Of a stretch of 14,821 nt of DNA, positions 5,991-13,587 are shown piece after piece. Numbering within the stretch: position 1 is the first letter of the stretch; every line of letters begins with the position of its first letter. Position numbers and translations under genes: made by a program. The stretch is taken from the NCBI GenBank assembly GCA_016839905.1, contig JAEOTJ010000207.1, positions 1 to 14,821 of the forward strand, read 5' to 3'. The notes under the pieces were generated by a model that was not told the DNA's origin, did no database searches, and saw only the letters and a list, made by a program, of their open reading frames with translations. The DNA is from Promethearchaeota archaeon (lineage in GTDB: Archaea > Asgardarchaeota > Lokiarchaeia > Sigynarchaeales > SOKP01).

Positions 5991-7079
5991 ATGAAATTGA
6001 TTGAAAGATATAAAAAATCAATAGAATTAGATCCTAAAGACATCGATGCATGGATTAATCTGGCGGATGCTTATTATGAAGAGGAAGAATTTGAGAAAGC
6101 GTTAGAATGTTATGAAAAAACACTTGAATTTGATCCCTACGATGAAGAAGTATGGAATAATTTAGGATTAACCTATTCATATTTGGAAAATTATGATAAG
6201 GCAATAGAATGCTTCAAAAAGGCAATTGAGCTTAACCCTGAGGATAGTATAACTTTCTATAATTTAGCAAATATTTATGAAGATATGGGTGAAGATTATT
6301 ATGATGATGCGATTAAATACTATAAAAAAGCTCTTGATTTAGATCCTGGTTATACTGAAGTTTTAAATAATATTGCATTAATTTATCGAGATAAAAAAGA
6401 ATTTGATAAAGCAATTAGATATTATAAAAATGCCATTAAAATAAATCCAGATGATTCTATATTATTAAAAAATTTGGCAGTACTATTTTTTGATAAAGAT
6501 GATTATGATAACGCTATACTTTATTATAAAAAAGCAATCGAAATAGAACAAGATAATGTAGAATATTGGAATGAGTTAGGTAATGTGTTTTATGATATTG
6601 ATGAAATTGATAAAGCTATTGAGGCTTATAAAAAAGTAACTGAAATAGATGCAAATTATTATAATGCCTGGAATAATCTGGGTCTTATTTATCACTCTAA
6701 AGGAGAATTTGAAAAAGCAATTGAATGCTATAATAAAGCGATTAACCTGGAACCCGATGATGTAGTTTTATATTTTAACATGGGTCATTCATTAAATGAG
6801 TTGAAGAGGTACGATAAAGCAATAACATCCTTTAATAAGGCTGTTGAGCTTGATCCTCAATATTCACCCGGATGGAAAAGTTTAGGGATAGTATTTCACC
6901 TTAAAAAAGATTATAAGAAAGCAATTGTTTATTATAAAAAAGCTCAAGTATTTAATTATCTTGATCTTGATATATGGGAATACCTTGCTATTTGTTATAA
7001 TAAATTGAATGAAATCGAAAAAGCTAAGGAATGTAACAAAAAAGTTATAGAGTTAAAAGAAAAATATGGATTAAATTAA
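5991..7079 (+). CDS. TPR-repeat protein (about ten repeats)
   Basis: The 362 residues are almost entirely tetratricopeptide repeats of 34 residues. The closing Pro-type positions fall at 15, 49, 83, 119, 153, 187, 221, 255, 289 and 323. One repeat is two residues longer (GEDYYDDAIKYY, 101-110). The typical pattern W-x-x-L-(G/A)-x-x-Y ... A-I-x-x-Y-x-K-A-I-x-L-x-P is clear throughout. There is no signal peptide, membrane segment or catalytic domain, so it is probably a cytoplasmic scaffold that binds peptides or proteins. It sits 72 bases after the nucleotidyltransferase gene, with T-runs in the gap, and 43 bases before the EndoQ-like gene. Partners are unknown. TPR proteins of this kind are common in Asgard and methanogen genomes, so the context alone says little. 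Confidence 0.88.
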   Translation: MKLIERYKKSIELDPKDIDAWINLADAYYEEEEFEKALECYEKTLEFDPYDEEVWNNLGLTYSYLENYDKAIECFKKAIELNPEDSITFYNLANIYEDMGEDYYDDAIKYYKKALDLDPGYTEVLNNIALIYRDKKEFDKAIRYYKNAIKINPDDSILLKNLAVLFFDKDDYDNAILYYKKAIEIEQDNVEYWNELGNVFYDIDEIDKAIEAYKKVTEIDANYYNAWNNLGLIYHSKGEFEKAIECYNKAINLEPDDVVLYFNMGHSLNELKRYDKAITSFNKAVELDPQYSPGWKSLGIVFHLKKDYKKAIVYYKKAQVFNYLDLDIWEYLAICYNKLNEIEKAKECNKKVIELKEKYGLN

Positions 7080-7122
7080 ATATTATACTTTAATAGATAA
7101 ATCCTTTAATAATAAAGTTAAA

Positions 7123-8433
7123 ATGAATATTTATAATGCGGATCTCCATATACATAGTCCTCATTCTATTGCGGTATCAAAATCACTAAATTTAGACACA
7201 TTGCTCAAAACTTCTAAGAATAAAGGTTTAAATATTTTAGGGACTGGAGATATTTTACAACCAGATTGGCTAAAATATATGGAAAATAACCTCGTAAAAG
7301 ATAATGATGGTGCATTTCATTATAAAGATGTATTTTTCATATTGCAATCTGAAATAGAAGATGTTGAAAGTATTCATCAGGTTGTATTTTTTCCAGATTT
7401 TAACTCTGTAAGGGAGGTTCAAAAAAAATTTAAACCGTATTCTAAAAATATTTTGGATGAATGGGGTGGCCGACCAAGAGTAAATTTATCTCCTGCTGAA
7501 ATAGTTGACATTATAACAGATTCAGGAGGGATAATTGGACCAGCTCACGCATTTACTCCCTTTAAGGCAATATTTCGTCAAAATAAATTTGAAACTCTCG
7601 AAGAATGCTATCAAGATACCGAAAAAAAGATTAGTTTTTTAGAACTTGGATTATCTGCGAATACTGATTTAGCAGATCGATTAGATTGTTTAGGGGCAAT
7701 TACTTTCCTAAGTAATAGCGATGCCCATTCTCAAGAACCTCGCTCATTAGGTCGGGAATTTAATAAATTTGACCTAGATAATCCATCATTTGAAGAGATA
7801 TTACTGGGATTGGAAAGAAAAAATTCTCGCAAAACTATTTTAAATGTAGGACTTCACCCAAAATTAGGAAAATATTACAATATGTTTTGTAATAAATGTA
7901 GAAGAAGAATATTATTTAAAAAGGTTAAGAATAAACCAAATCTAATCTTTAATCAATATACTAAAAATCAAAATTTTATTATTTTTTTTACGAATAAACC
8001 TGATAAAGCTAGAAATGATTACATCAATCAAGTTGCTAAAAATAAAATGGTATGCCCTGCCTGTAAAGAAGAGTTGGGTAAAAATTATAAAATAAAATTA
8101 GGAGTTAGTGAAAGAATTGATGTTATTTCTCAATATAAAGAAACTAATCATCCCAATCATAGACCAAAATATATAAATGTTGTACCATTAATTGATATTA
8201 TTCGGACAGTTAAGGGAATTAAAAGTCCAACCAGTAAAACTGTTTTAAATTCCTATAATAAAATTATTTCAACTTTAGGGTCTGAATTTGATATATTATT
8301 TGACTTACCTATCAATGAAATTAAAAAATTTGATAAAAATATAGCTGATATAATCGGAGCGGTGAGAAACAACGCTATCGAATATACTCCTGGTGGTGGA
8401 GGCACTTATGGAGAAATTAAACTTGAGATATAA
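7123..8433 (+). CDS. Endonuclease Q-like PHP-domain DNA repair nuclease (TIGR00375 family)
   Basis: A 436-residue protein matching the EndoQ/TIGR00375 layout. The N-terminal PHP metallohydrolase domain shows ADLHIHSPHS (H9, H11), GTGD (D43), E77, H85, GPAHAF (H142) and SNSDAHS (D200, H202), a full set of metal-ligand candidates. Then comes a four-cysteine zinc module (CNKC at 256-259; CPAC at 311-314). A C-terminal helical domain contains VVPLIDIIRTV and ends with the family signature PGGGGTYGEI. EndoQ of Thermococcales cuts DNA 5' of deaminated bases such as uracil and hypoxanthine and at abasic sites, so the same role in repair is likely here. The two zinc cysteine pairs are about 50 residues apart, further than I recall for the Pyrococcus enzyme, suggesting a lineage insertion. 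It is the last gene of a plus-strand run. The family is secure. Confidence 0.88.
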   Translation: MNIYNADLHIHSPHSIAVSKSLNLDTLLKTSKNKGLNILGTGDILQPDWLKYMENNLVKDNDGAFHYKDVFFILQSEIEDVESIHQVVFFPDFNSVREVQKKFKPYSKNILDEWGGRPRVNLSPAEIVDIITDSGGIIGPAHAFTPFKAIFRQNKFETLEECYQDTEKKISFLELGLSANTDLADRLDCLGAITFLSNSDAHSQEPRSLGREFNKFDLDNPSFEEILLGLERKNSRKTILNVGLHPKLGKYYNMFCNKCRRRILFKKVKNKPNLIFNQYTKNQNFIIFFTNKPDKARNDYINQVAKNKMVCPACKEELGKNYKIKLGVSERIDVISQYKETNHPNHRPKYINVVPLIDIIRTVKGIKSPTSKTVLNSYNKIISTLGSEFDILFDLPINEIKKFDKNIADIIGAVRNNAIEYTPGGGGTYGEIKLEI

Positions 8434-8473
8434 AGGAATGATTTTTGAATAAAAAACTCTAAAAAAATTGTAT

Positions 8474-8515
8474 AGATTTTAAGATTTTAGATTTTAAACT
8501 CTAAATCTAGATTTA
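8474..8515. repeat. Short AGATTTTA repeats and a 14-bp palindrome at a convergent gene end
   Basis: AGATTTTA occurs three times (8474-8481, 8482-8489, 8489-8496), followed by the perfect palindrome TAAATCTAGATTTA (8502-8515). The element overlaps the last codons of the zinc-ribbon gene and lies 41 bases after the EndoQ-like stop. It may help end both transcripts, or may be ordinary A/T sequence. Confidence 0.3.
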
Positions 8516-8729
8516 ATAAATCTCCACATTTATTACATGCCATCCAATCAAAAACTTTTAGTGCTACTACCATTAATTCTAGATCTTTTCGAGGAAATTG
8601 ATTTTTAAACTTTTTATTAAAATTACATGAAGGACAAGTAATGATAGCTCGAACTATAATAATATTTTCTTTCTGCTCCGAGCCACTCAGAGACTTATCT
8701 GAAGTTTTAGAATATTTATCCGTTTCCAT
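8487..8729 (-). CDS. Small zinc-ribbon protein, function unknown
   Basis: An 80-residue protein. After a polar N-terminus of about 22 residues comes IIIVRAIITCPSCNF (C32, C35), a 29-residue middle segment (KFKNQFPRKDLELMVVALKVFDW) and MACNKCGDLLNL (C65, C68). Two CPxC/CxxC knuckles at this spacing make a zinc ribbon likely, usually a nucleic-acid- or protein-binding module. It is convergent with the EndoQ-like gene (53 bases apart) and faces the long non-coding region. There is no Shine-Dalgarno site. TTTATAAG (minus strand, around 8773-8780) about 45 bases before the ATG is a candidate TATA box. I do not recognise a named family. Confidence 0.65.
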   Translation of the reverse strand: METDKYSKTSDKSLSGSEQKENIIIVRAIITCPSCNFNKKFKNQFPRKDLELMVVALKVFDWMACNKCGDLLNLDLEFKI

Positions 8730-9142
8730 AATTAAAGACTCTTAACACATTATTTATGAAAATTTAGACTTATAAATATTAGTTAATGGTCTATATAAAT
8801 TCTTCCAACACGAACAATTTTATTTATGTTCACAATATATTATGCTAAATAATAGATGATAATAGGTAATATATATATTAAAATGGGGAAAAAAATTCCC
8901 CATCTTTATTTTCTAGGATGGAATGGAGGATGGAAATTACAGATTTAATGGAGGAATTATTAATTTTAAAATTTTCAAATATTTATAATTAATTTTATTC
9001 TCATTTGATCTTAATAATATGCAAGTATTATTAGAACAATATAATATCTACATATTATAAAAAAAATGATAATAAAGAGAATTTAAAAATATATAATCTA
9101 TAGAATAATAAATAAAAAATAAAATTACTTGAGTTACTTTTA
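8730..9142. other. 413-base non-coding region with one G-rich island
   Basis: Most of this divergent spacer is A/T filler. Two things stand out. At 8883-8903 a perfect 8-bp hairpin (ATGGGGAA, loop AAAAA, TTCCCCAT) is followed by T-rich sequence. Just after it (8916-8956) is a G-rich stretch, GGATGGAATGGAGGATGG, with a second AATGGAGG 18 bases later. A 24-codon ORF (8918-8992) runs through it. AAAATATATAATC (9086-9098) is a good TATA candidate for the GTPase, 45 bases before its ATG. No tRNA, rRNA or CRISPR structure is seen. Confidence 0.45.
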
Positions 9143-9664
9143 ATGCCAAGATCGTTTGTACTGAAAATTATTATCATGGGAGATGGAGGAGTAGGCAAAA
9201 CAACGTTACTCATTAGATATATGGAAGGAAAGTTTGTAAATGATACCAGTCTAACAATCGGAGTTCAATTTTATTCAAAAAATGTAAAAATTGGAAATGA
9301 CAATGTTACACTCCAATTATGGGATTTTGCGGGCCAAGATCAATTTAGATACATGTTAAAAGATTATGTTATTGGAGTTAAAGGTGCTATTTTAATGTTT
9401 GATTTAACTCGATTTCAAACACTTGGAAACTTGGAAGAATGGATTAATCTTTGTAGAAGAGACAATCCGGATCTTCCAATTATTCTTATTGGTGGAAAAG
9501 CCGAATTAACTAATGATATTACGATTGAAGATAACTACCCTTTGCAACTCATAGAGGAATTGAACCTTTTTGATTATATTAAAGTCTCTTCCAAAACTGG
9601 AAGAAATGTTAATGAAGCATTTGAGACCCTAGTAAAAAAAATAATGTCACGTGTATCTTATTAA
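9143..9664 (+). CDS. Ras/Rab-like small GTPase with altered G4 motif
   Basis: A 173-residue single-domain GTPase of usual Ras-family size. G1 is GDGGVGKTT (13-21, with K19 and T20). Switch I contains T38 in LTIGVQF. G3 is WDFAGQDQF (D61, G64, Q65), and G5 is SSK (149-151). The G4 site, normally NKxD, reads G118-K119-A120-E121 in LIGGKAEL, so the Asn is lost and the Asp that reads guanine is Glu. The protein should still bind phosphate and Mg, but guanine specificity may be weakened. There is no C-terminal cysteine for prenylation (the end is RVSY). Similar GTPases are greatly expanded in Asgard archaea and form part of their eukaryote-like signature. A longin-domain protein follows 274 bases downstream on the same strand, a typical regulator or partner type. 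Confidence 0.92.
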   Translation: MPRSFVLKIIIMGDGGVGKTTLLIRYMEGKFVNDTSLTIGVQFYSKNVKIGNDNVTLQLWDFAGQDQFRYMLKDYVIGVKGAILMFDLTRFQTLGNLEEWINLCRRDNPDLPIILIGGKAELTNDITIEDNYPLQLIEELNLFDYIKVSSKTGRNVNEAFETLVKKIMSRVSY

Positions 9665-9938
9665 AAATTTTATGAAGATTAATTTGACTATTTTAATACC
9701 TTTAACTCAAATTTGTAATATTGGAAAAAAAATAAAGATTCTTTAAAAAATATCTAATATATTTTATGTAATTAAGTCTAAACTTATTAAAATAAATACT
9801 CTTTTTTAAATTCTTTAAATATAAAAATTTCAATTACATAAATAAATAAAAGTTATATACTGGAACACTATGAATTATTTAATTAAGAGATTATTTTAAT
9901 GAATTTTAAGATTTAAAAAAAAAAAATATTTATAAAAT

Positions 9939-10781
9939 ATGAATATATGGATTTTAGATGATAATGGATTGTGTCTATTTTATAGATCTTATCTAGATTT
10001 AAACATCGATGAGCTTTTAGTTTCTGGATTATTAGCTGCTTTAAATCAATTTATATTAACTCAATTTAAACAATCAATAGAATCAATTGATATGGCAGGT
10101 TTAAGATGGATTTATTTAACAGATGAAGAGTTCAATCTTATTTTTGTAGCCTCAGATACAAAAGATATGAATGCGGAGATTATAAGAGCCCGATTAAGCG
10201 TATTTAAAGAATCATTTATCAAAGAATATATAAAAAATAAAGATAATTGGACAGAAAATTTTAAGGGCGATGTTAGCATTTTTGATCCTTTTAATATTGT
10301 ATTTGATAAATATTGTTCTCAATGGACAGAAGCAGAAGATTTATCTACCTTCGCAAAATTTTTTGACTTATTAGGAGTTATTCAACAATTATTAAATCTA
10401 ATAAAAAGAGTTGTTGAGGTTCATATTACAGGAAAAAAAAAAGAAAATATCCTTTGGAATATAGAAAACTTATTTGAAAATCTTAGAAAAAAAAAAGAAA
10501 TTAAAGATAATCCAGAATTAAGTAAGATAGAATTTTCACGAGATTTTGGTTTTAATATTCTTAGCATTAATCTGCCTAGTTGTGATACGCATATCGTTAG
10601 AAACCATATTGTATTTCTCATTCGAGAGGTTATAAAAATAGTTAAAAATGAAATCGGTCATGGAAAAAGCTTTGATTTATTCAGTGAAGAAAAAATCTTC
10701 GAATATGTCTTTAATAACATTGTCTTATTGAAGAAACTTAATTTAGATGTCCCATTACTCCAACTATTCTTGTTAAAGTAA
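9939..10781 (+). CDS. Longin/roadblock-like domain protein with helical C-terminus
   Basis: A 280-residue protein. The first ~105 residues fit a longin-like fold: beta strand MNIWILDDNGLCLFYRSY, an amphipathic helix LLVSGLLAALNQFILTQF, strands GLRWIYLTDEEFNLIFVAS, and a helix IIRARLSVFKESFIKEYI. Longin and roadblock domains bind small GTPases or act in GTPase regulation and trafficking complexes in eukaryotes; Asgard genomes carry many. Residues 110-280 are largely helical, with no motif that I know. It follows the Ras-like gene on the same strand, which supports a GTPase-partner role. The start is the ATG in front of the first strand. Its leader is A/T only (TTTATAAAAT directly before it), so no Shine-Dalgarno site is used. 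The fold call rests on pattern, not on a search. Confidence 0.62.
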   Translation: MNIWILDDNGLCLFYRSYLDLNIDELLVSGLLAALNQFILTQFKQSIESIDMAGLRWIYLTDEEFNLIFVASDTKDMNAEIIRARLSVFKESFIKEYIKNKDNWTENFKGDVSIFDPFNIVFDKYCSQWTEAEDLSTFAKFFDLLGVIQQLLNLIKRVVEVHITGKKKENILWNIENLFENLRKKKEIKDNPELSKIEFSRDFGFNILSINLPSCDTHIVRNHIVFLIREVIKIVKNEIGHGKSFDLFSEEKIFEYVFNNIVLLKKLNLDVPLLQLFLLK

Positions 10782-10877
10782 ATATTTTGGGTAAGATCTC
10801 ATAGACATAACTGTCGTAAAAACTATTAAAATCAACTTAAATTAATTTAATTAACTGATAAAACATTTTATAGAAAA

Positions 10878-11483
10878 TTGAAAACAACGAAATTACCTAT
10901 TAGTATTGTTGCTGGAATTATTATTATTTTAACAGATATATTTTCTCTAAGTATTTCTCTTATATTAATTCCTCCTCCCTATAATCCTTTAACTAATATG
11001 ATAAGTGATTTAGGACATCCAAGATTAAACCCTAAAGGAGCAATATTTTTCAATTTAGGATGTATCGTGATGGGAATTACAGTTATCTTTTTTTATTTTG
11101 GTTTTTACCAATGGTATCTTAAAGGAAAATGGGATAGACTCTTTTTAAAGATCATCCAAATTTTTGGCATGATTTCAGGAACATGTTTATTAATGTTAGG
11201 TGTATATCATGAAGGATATATGCCAATTCATGGTTATTGGGCAGTAGCATTCTTTATCTTTAATATGATCAGTATGATGCTGGGCAGTATCTATTATTAT
11301 AGAACACCAGGCTCAATAAAAGTAATCGCTTTATATGGATTTGTCGCAAGTCTTATTAGCCTTTTCTTTCTTTTTCTCTCCTTTACCCCTTTATTAGAAT
11401 GGCTGACAGTCATTTTTTGTGTTGGTAATGTTGGTTTAACGATACTTGGAATGTTAAAGGTCTATAAAAAAAGTAAGAAATAA
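10878..11483 (+). CDS. DUF998-like six-pass membrane protein
   Basis: A 201-residue protein starting with TTG; no upstream ATG exists in the frame, which closes at a stop near 10848. Six hydrophobic segments are seen at about 7-31, 56-80, 92-110, 118-140, 147-170 and 172-194. The loop after the first one has the DUF998 signature YNPLTNMISDLGHP (35-48), followed by NPKGAIFFNLG at the start of the second. Helix 3 leads into VYHEGYMPIHGYWA, which puts His, Glu and Tyr near a membrane face. The family is widespread in archaea and bacteria and its biochemical role is unknown to me. The ftsZ frame begins 12 bases after its stop, so the two may be co-transcribed. Confidence 0.72.
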   Translation: MKTTKLPISIVAGIIIILTDIFSLSISLILIPPPYNPLTNMISDLGHPRLNPKGAIFFNLGCIVMGITVIFFYFGFYQWYLKGKWDRLFLKIIQIFGMISGTCLLMLGVYHEGYMPIHGYWAVAFFIFNMISMMLGSIYYYRTPGSIKVIALYGFVASLISLFFLFLSFTPLLEWLTVIFCVGNVGLTILGMLKVYKKSKK

Positions 11484-11495
11484 TTTTTTTTCTTT

Positions 11496-12707
11496 TTGAA
11501 GATAATACCCGAGTATTACTCTCATATATTATTCAAATCATATTCCTATGAAATAGAAATAATCAAAACTTTAGAGGATATGAATTTGAAAAATGTAGCT
11601 GAAGGAGTGAATTCTCCCGATAATATAACATCAGATTCGCTAGTAAGTTATAGATTTAAGAAATTATCGGAAATAAATCAAAAAGCCTATCCAAATTCTC
11701 TTTATGATGATGAACAATATTTATCAGATTTAGTGAAAATATTAAAAGCTAGATCCTTAGTTGTTGGCATAGGTGGAGCTGGAAATAATACAATCTCAAG
11801 GCTAGAAGAAATGGGCTTAAAAAATGTCGAAACACTAAACATTAATACAGACGCAAATGATTTATATTATTCTAACTCAAAACAAAAAGTTCTAATAGGT
11901 AAAGAAAGATGTAATGGTCTTGGTTCGGGAAATGATCCCTTTATTGGTTTAGATGCGGCAATAGAAGATACTGATCGGTTAAAAAAAGCATTAAATGCTG
12001 ATATCATATTCTTAACCTGTGGCTTAGGAGGGGGTACAGGTACTGGAGCTGCGCCTATAATTGCGAGAGAAGCAAAAAAAAATAATGCAATAGTAGTTAC
12101 ATTTTGCACGATTCCTTTTAGGTCTGAAGGGCTTCAGAGAAGGATGAGAGCTAAAACAGGGCTTGCTCAACTTGCAGAATACTCTGATACTCTAATACCC
12201 ATACCAAATGATAACCTTTTAAAAATTATTCCTAATGCTCCAATATTAACTTGTTTTAAAGTAATGGATGAAGTACTTACAAGAACTATTCGGGAAGTTT
12301 TGAATACGATTAATGGCTGTGGCTTAGTTAATGTAGATTTCGCAGATGTTAAACGTATTTTTCAAAAAACGGGAGAATATCCCTCAGGAATAATTGGAGT
12401 TACTGAGTCATTTGGGAAATCCCAAGATTTGATTAAAAAAGCAAAGCTGGCTCTTCATAATCCTCTTTTAAATCCTGATACACAGCAAGTTGATAATTGT
12501 TTAGTCTCCATTTCAGGTAATCATCGCCTTTCATTATCAAAAGTAGATAAAATCCTCACAACCATCTCAAAAGAAGTCCCTGAAAGTGCTAAAATTAAAT
12601 TTGGAACTAATATGGTTCCAGATTTAGGCTCTAAAATAAGAATAATGGCATTAGGAAAAGGCCCCATATCTCCTTATGTAAGGACTGCGGTTGATTCTCA
12701 AAATTAA
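11496..12707 (+). CDS. ftsZ: Cell-division GTPase FtsZ
   Basis: Clear FtsZ. It has a GGAGNN nucleotide loop (93-98), the tubulin/FtsZ signature GGGTGTG (178-184), PNDNLL (237-242) and the T7 catalytic loop NVDFADV (279-285) with D281/D284. It should polymerise with GTP into filaments for division. The 403-residue frame starts at TTG 11496. An ATG at 11580 (residue 29) follows GAGG by two bases and gives an N-terminus of about 60 residues before the GTP loop, close to Methanocaldococcus FtsZ; either start is possible. There is no long C-terminal tail or obvious anchor peptide (it ends AVDSQN). It sits behind a DUF998-like gene (12 bases) and ends three bases from the stop of a convergent degenerate GTPase. 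Subgroup (FtsZ1 or FtsZ2) not determined. Confidence 0.95.
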   Translation: MKIIPEYYSHILFKSYSYEIEIIKTLEDMNLKNVAEGVNSPDNITSDSLVSYRFKKLSEINQKAYPNSLYDDEQYLSDLVKILKARSLVVGIGGAGNNTISRLEEMGLKNVETLNINTDANDLYYSNSKQKVLIGKERCNGLGSGNDPFIGLDAAIEDTDRLKKALNADIIFLTCGLGGGTGTGAAPIIAREAKKNNAIVVTFCTIPFRSEGLQRRMRAKTGLAQLAEYSDTLIPIPNDNLLKIIPNAPILTCFKVMDEVLTRTIREVLNTINGCGLVNVDFADVKRIFQKTGEYPSGIIGVTESFGKSQDLIKKAKLALHNPLLNPDTQQVDNCLVSISGNHRLSLSKVDKILTTISKEVPESAKIKFGTNMVPDLGSKIRIMALGKGPISPYVRTAVDSQN

Positions 12708-12710
12708 AAT

Positions 12711-13472
12711 TCAATTCTTATGTTTTCGAATTTTAAGGATGAAATATTTAAGTTCTATTAGGTTTTTTAGATTTATCTTTGCGTTAATTCCCCCGATTGG
12801 AGCTAAAATTTCATCATAAATATTATAAGCAATATCATCTAGGATTTTTTCAAGGTTCTCAGGATTTGTCTTAGAGAACCTTAAAACCTTATAAAACTTA
12901 TAAGTATTAACAATATCGGATAAATCTCTCTTAGACTTTGAGTTTATTGCTAAAACAGACCTAAAATATTTCTTTTTGAAGCTTTCCTCTTCGACACATG
13001 CAAGTAGATGATATTTTAATAATTCAATGCTTTCATCTGTCATTAGGTTAAAAATAAATATTACTGCTGAGGACCCTTTTATATATGTTTTATATAAAAA
13101 TCGGAATTCTTTATCTGTACTTAAAATCCAGAGTTGTGAAAGGACTTGCTTTTTATCTATTTTTAAATCTTTTCTATATAATTCCATTCCTAGGGTTGAT
13201 ATATAATTTTTGCTAAAATTACTTTTAAGTTTACATAAATCTATAAAGTATCTCCCTAAATCTTTTTCTCCAATTATACATATCTTTATATATGCTTTTA
13301 CTAATATTTTAATAAAATAATCTAAAATTTCAATGGAAACTTTTGTATTTTTCAGCTCATTATCAGAAATCAGAATTAATTTCTTATCTTTTAGATAGAT
13401 CTCATGCTTCTTATTATCCATCCATAATTTTTGTCCCGATTCAATTATAAAATCATCATATTTTGGAAACAA
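12711..13472 (-). CDS. Degenerate Ras-like GTPase-fold protein (pseudo-GTPase)
   Basis: A 253-residue protein starting at TTG 13472; ATG 13421 (residue 18) is an alternative. Residues 61-200 follow the Ras fold and align with the GTPase at 9143. IKICIIGEKDLGRY stands where KIIIMGDGGVGKTT should be, ISTLGMELYRKDLKI replaces LTIGVQFYSKNVKI, and LWILSTDKEFRFLYKTYIKG replaces LWDFAGQDQFRYMLKDYVIG. P-loop Lys is Arg74 and Ser/Thr is Tyr75. In the DxxGQ motif Asp, Gly and Gln are Ile116, Thr119 and Asp120. NKxD is not intact (AINSKSKRD). It therefore probably cannot hydrolyse GTP, while the scaffold is kept. The frame is full and uninterrupted, arguing against a decayed gene. Extra N-terminal (1-60) and C-terminal (200-253) parts are of unknown fold. 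It faces ftsZ end to end. Confidence 0.72.
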   Translation of the reverse strand: MFPKYDDFIIESGQKLWMDNKKHEIYLKDKKLILISDNELKNTKVSIEILDYFIKILVKAYIKICIIGEKDLGRYFIDLCKLKSNFSKNYISTLGMELYRKDLKIDKKQVLSQLWILSTDKEFRFLYKTYIKGSSAVIFIFNLMTDESIELLKYHLLACVEEESFKKKYFRSVLAINSKSKRDLSDIVNTYKFYKVLRFSKTNPENLEKILDDIAYNIYDEILAPIGGINAKINLKNLIELKYFILKIRKHKN

Positions 13473-13587
13473 TGTTGGGGATCTCTAAATTCTTTTATTC
13501 TTCTAGTTATATTAACACTTAACATTTATTTCTATTTAATCATTATCATTTTTTAAGTTATGAAATTAGTGTTAAGAAGGGATTTTT

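Noticed and set aside
10837..10850. 14-bp palindrome TTAAATTAATTTAA before the DUF998-like gene
   Set aside because: It is pure A/T in very A/T-rich DNA, with no supporting context or second copy.
11867..12109. Minus-strand frame with a Pro-rich stretch inside ftsZ
   Set aside because: The prolines are the complement of the glycine-rich FtsZ signature; it is a shadow frame.
13512..13575. TTAACACT / AGTGTTAA inverted repeat around the start of the split-barrel gene
   Set aside because: Only 8 bp with a 48-base gap; it could touch the Shine-Dalgarno site, but it is too weak to call a regulatory structure.
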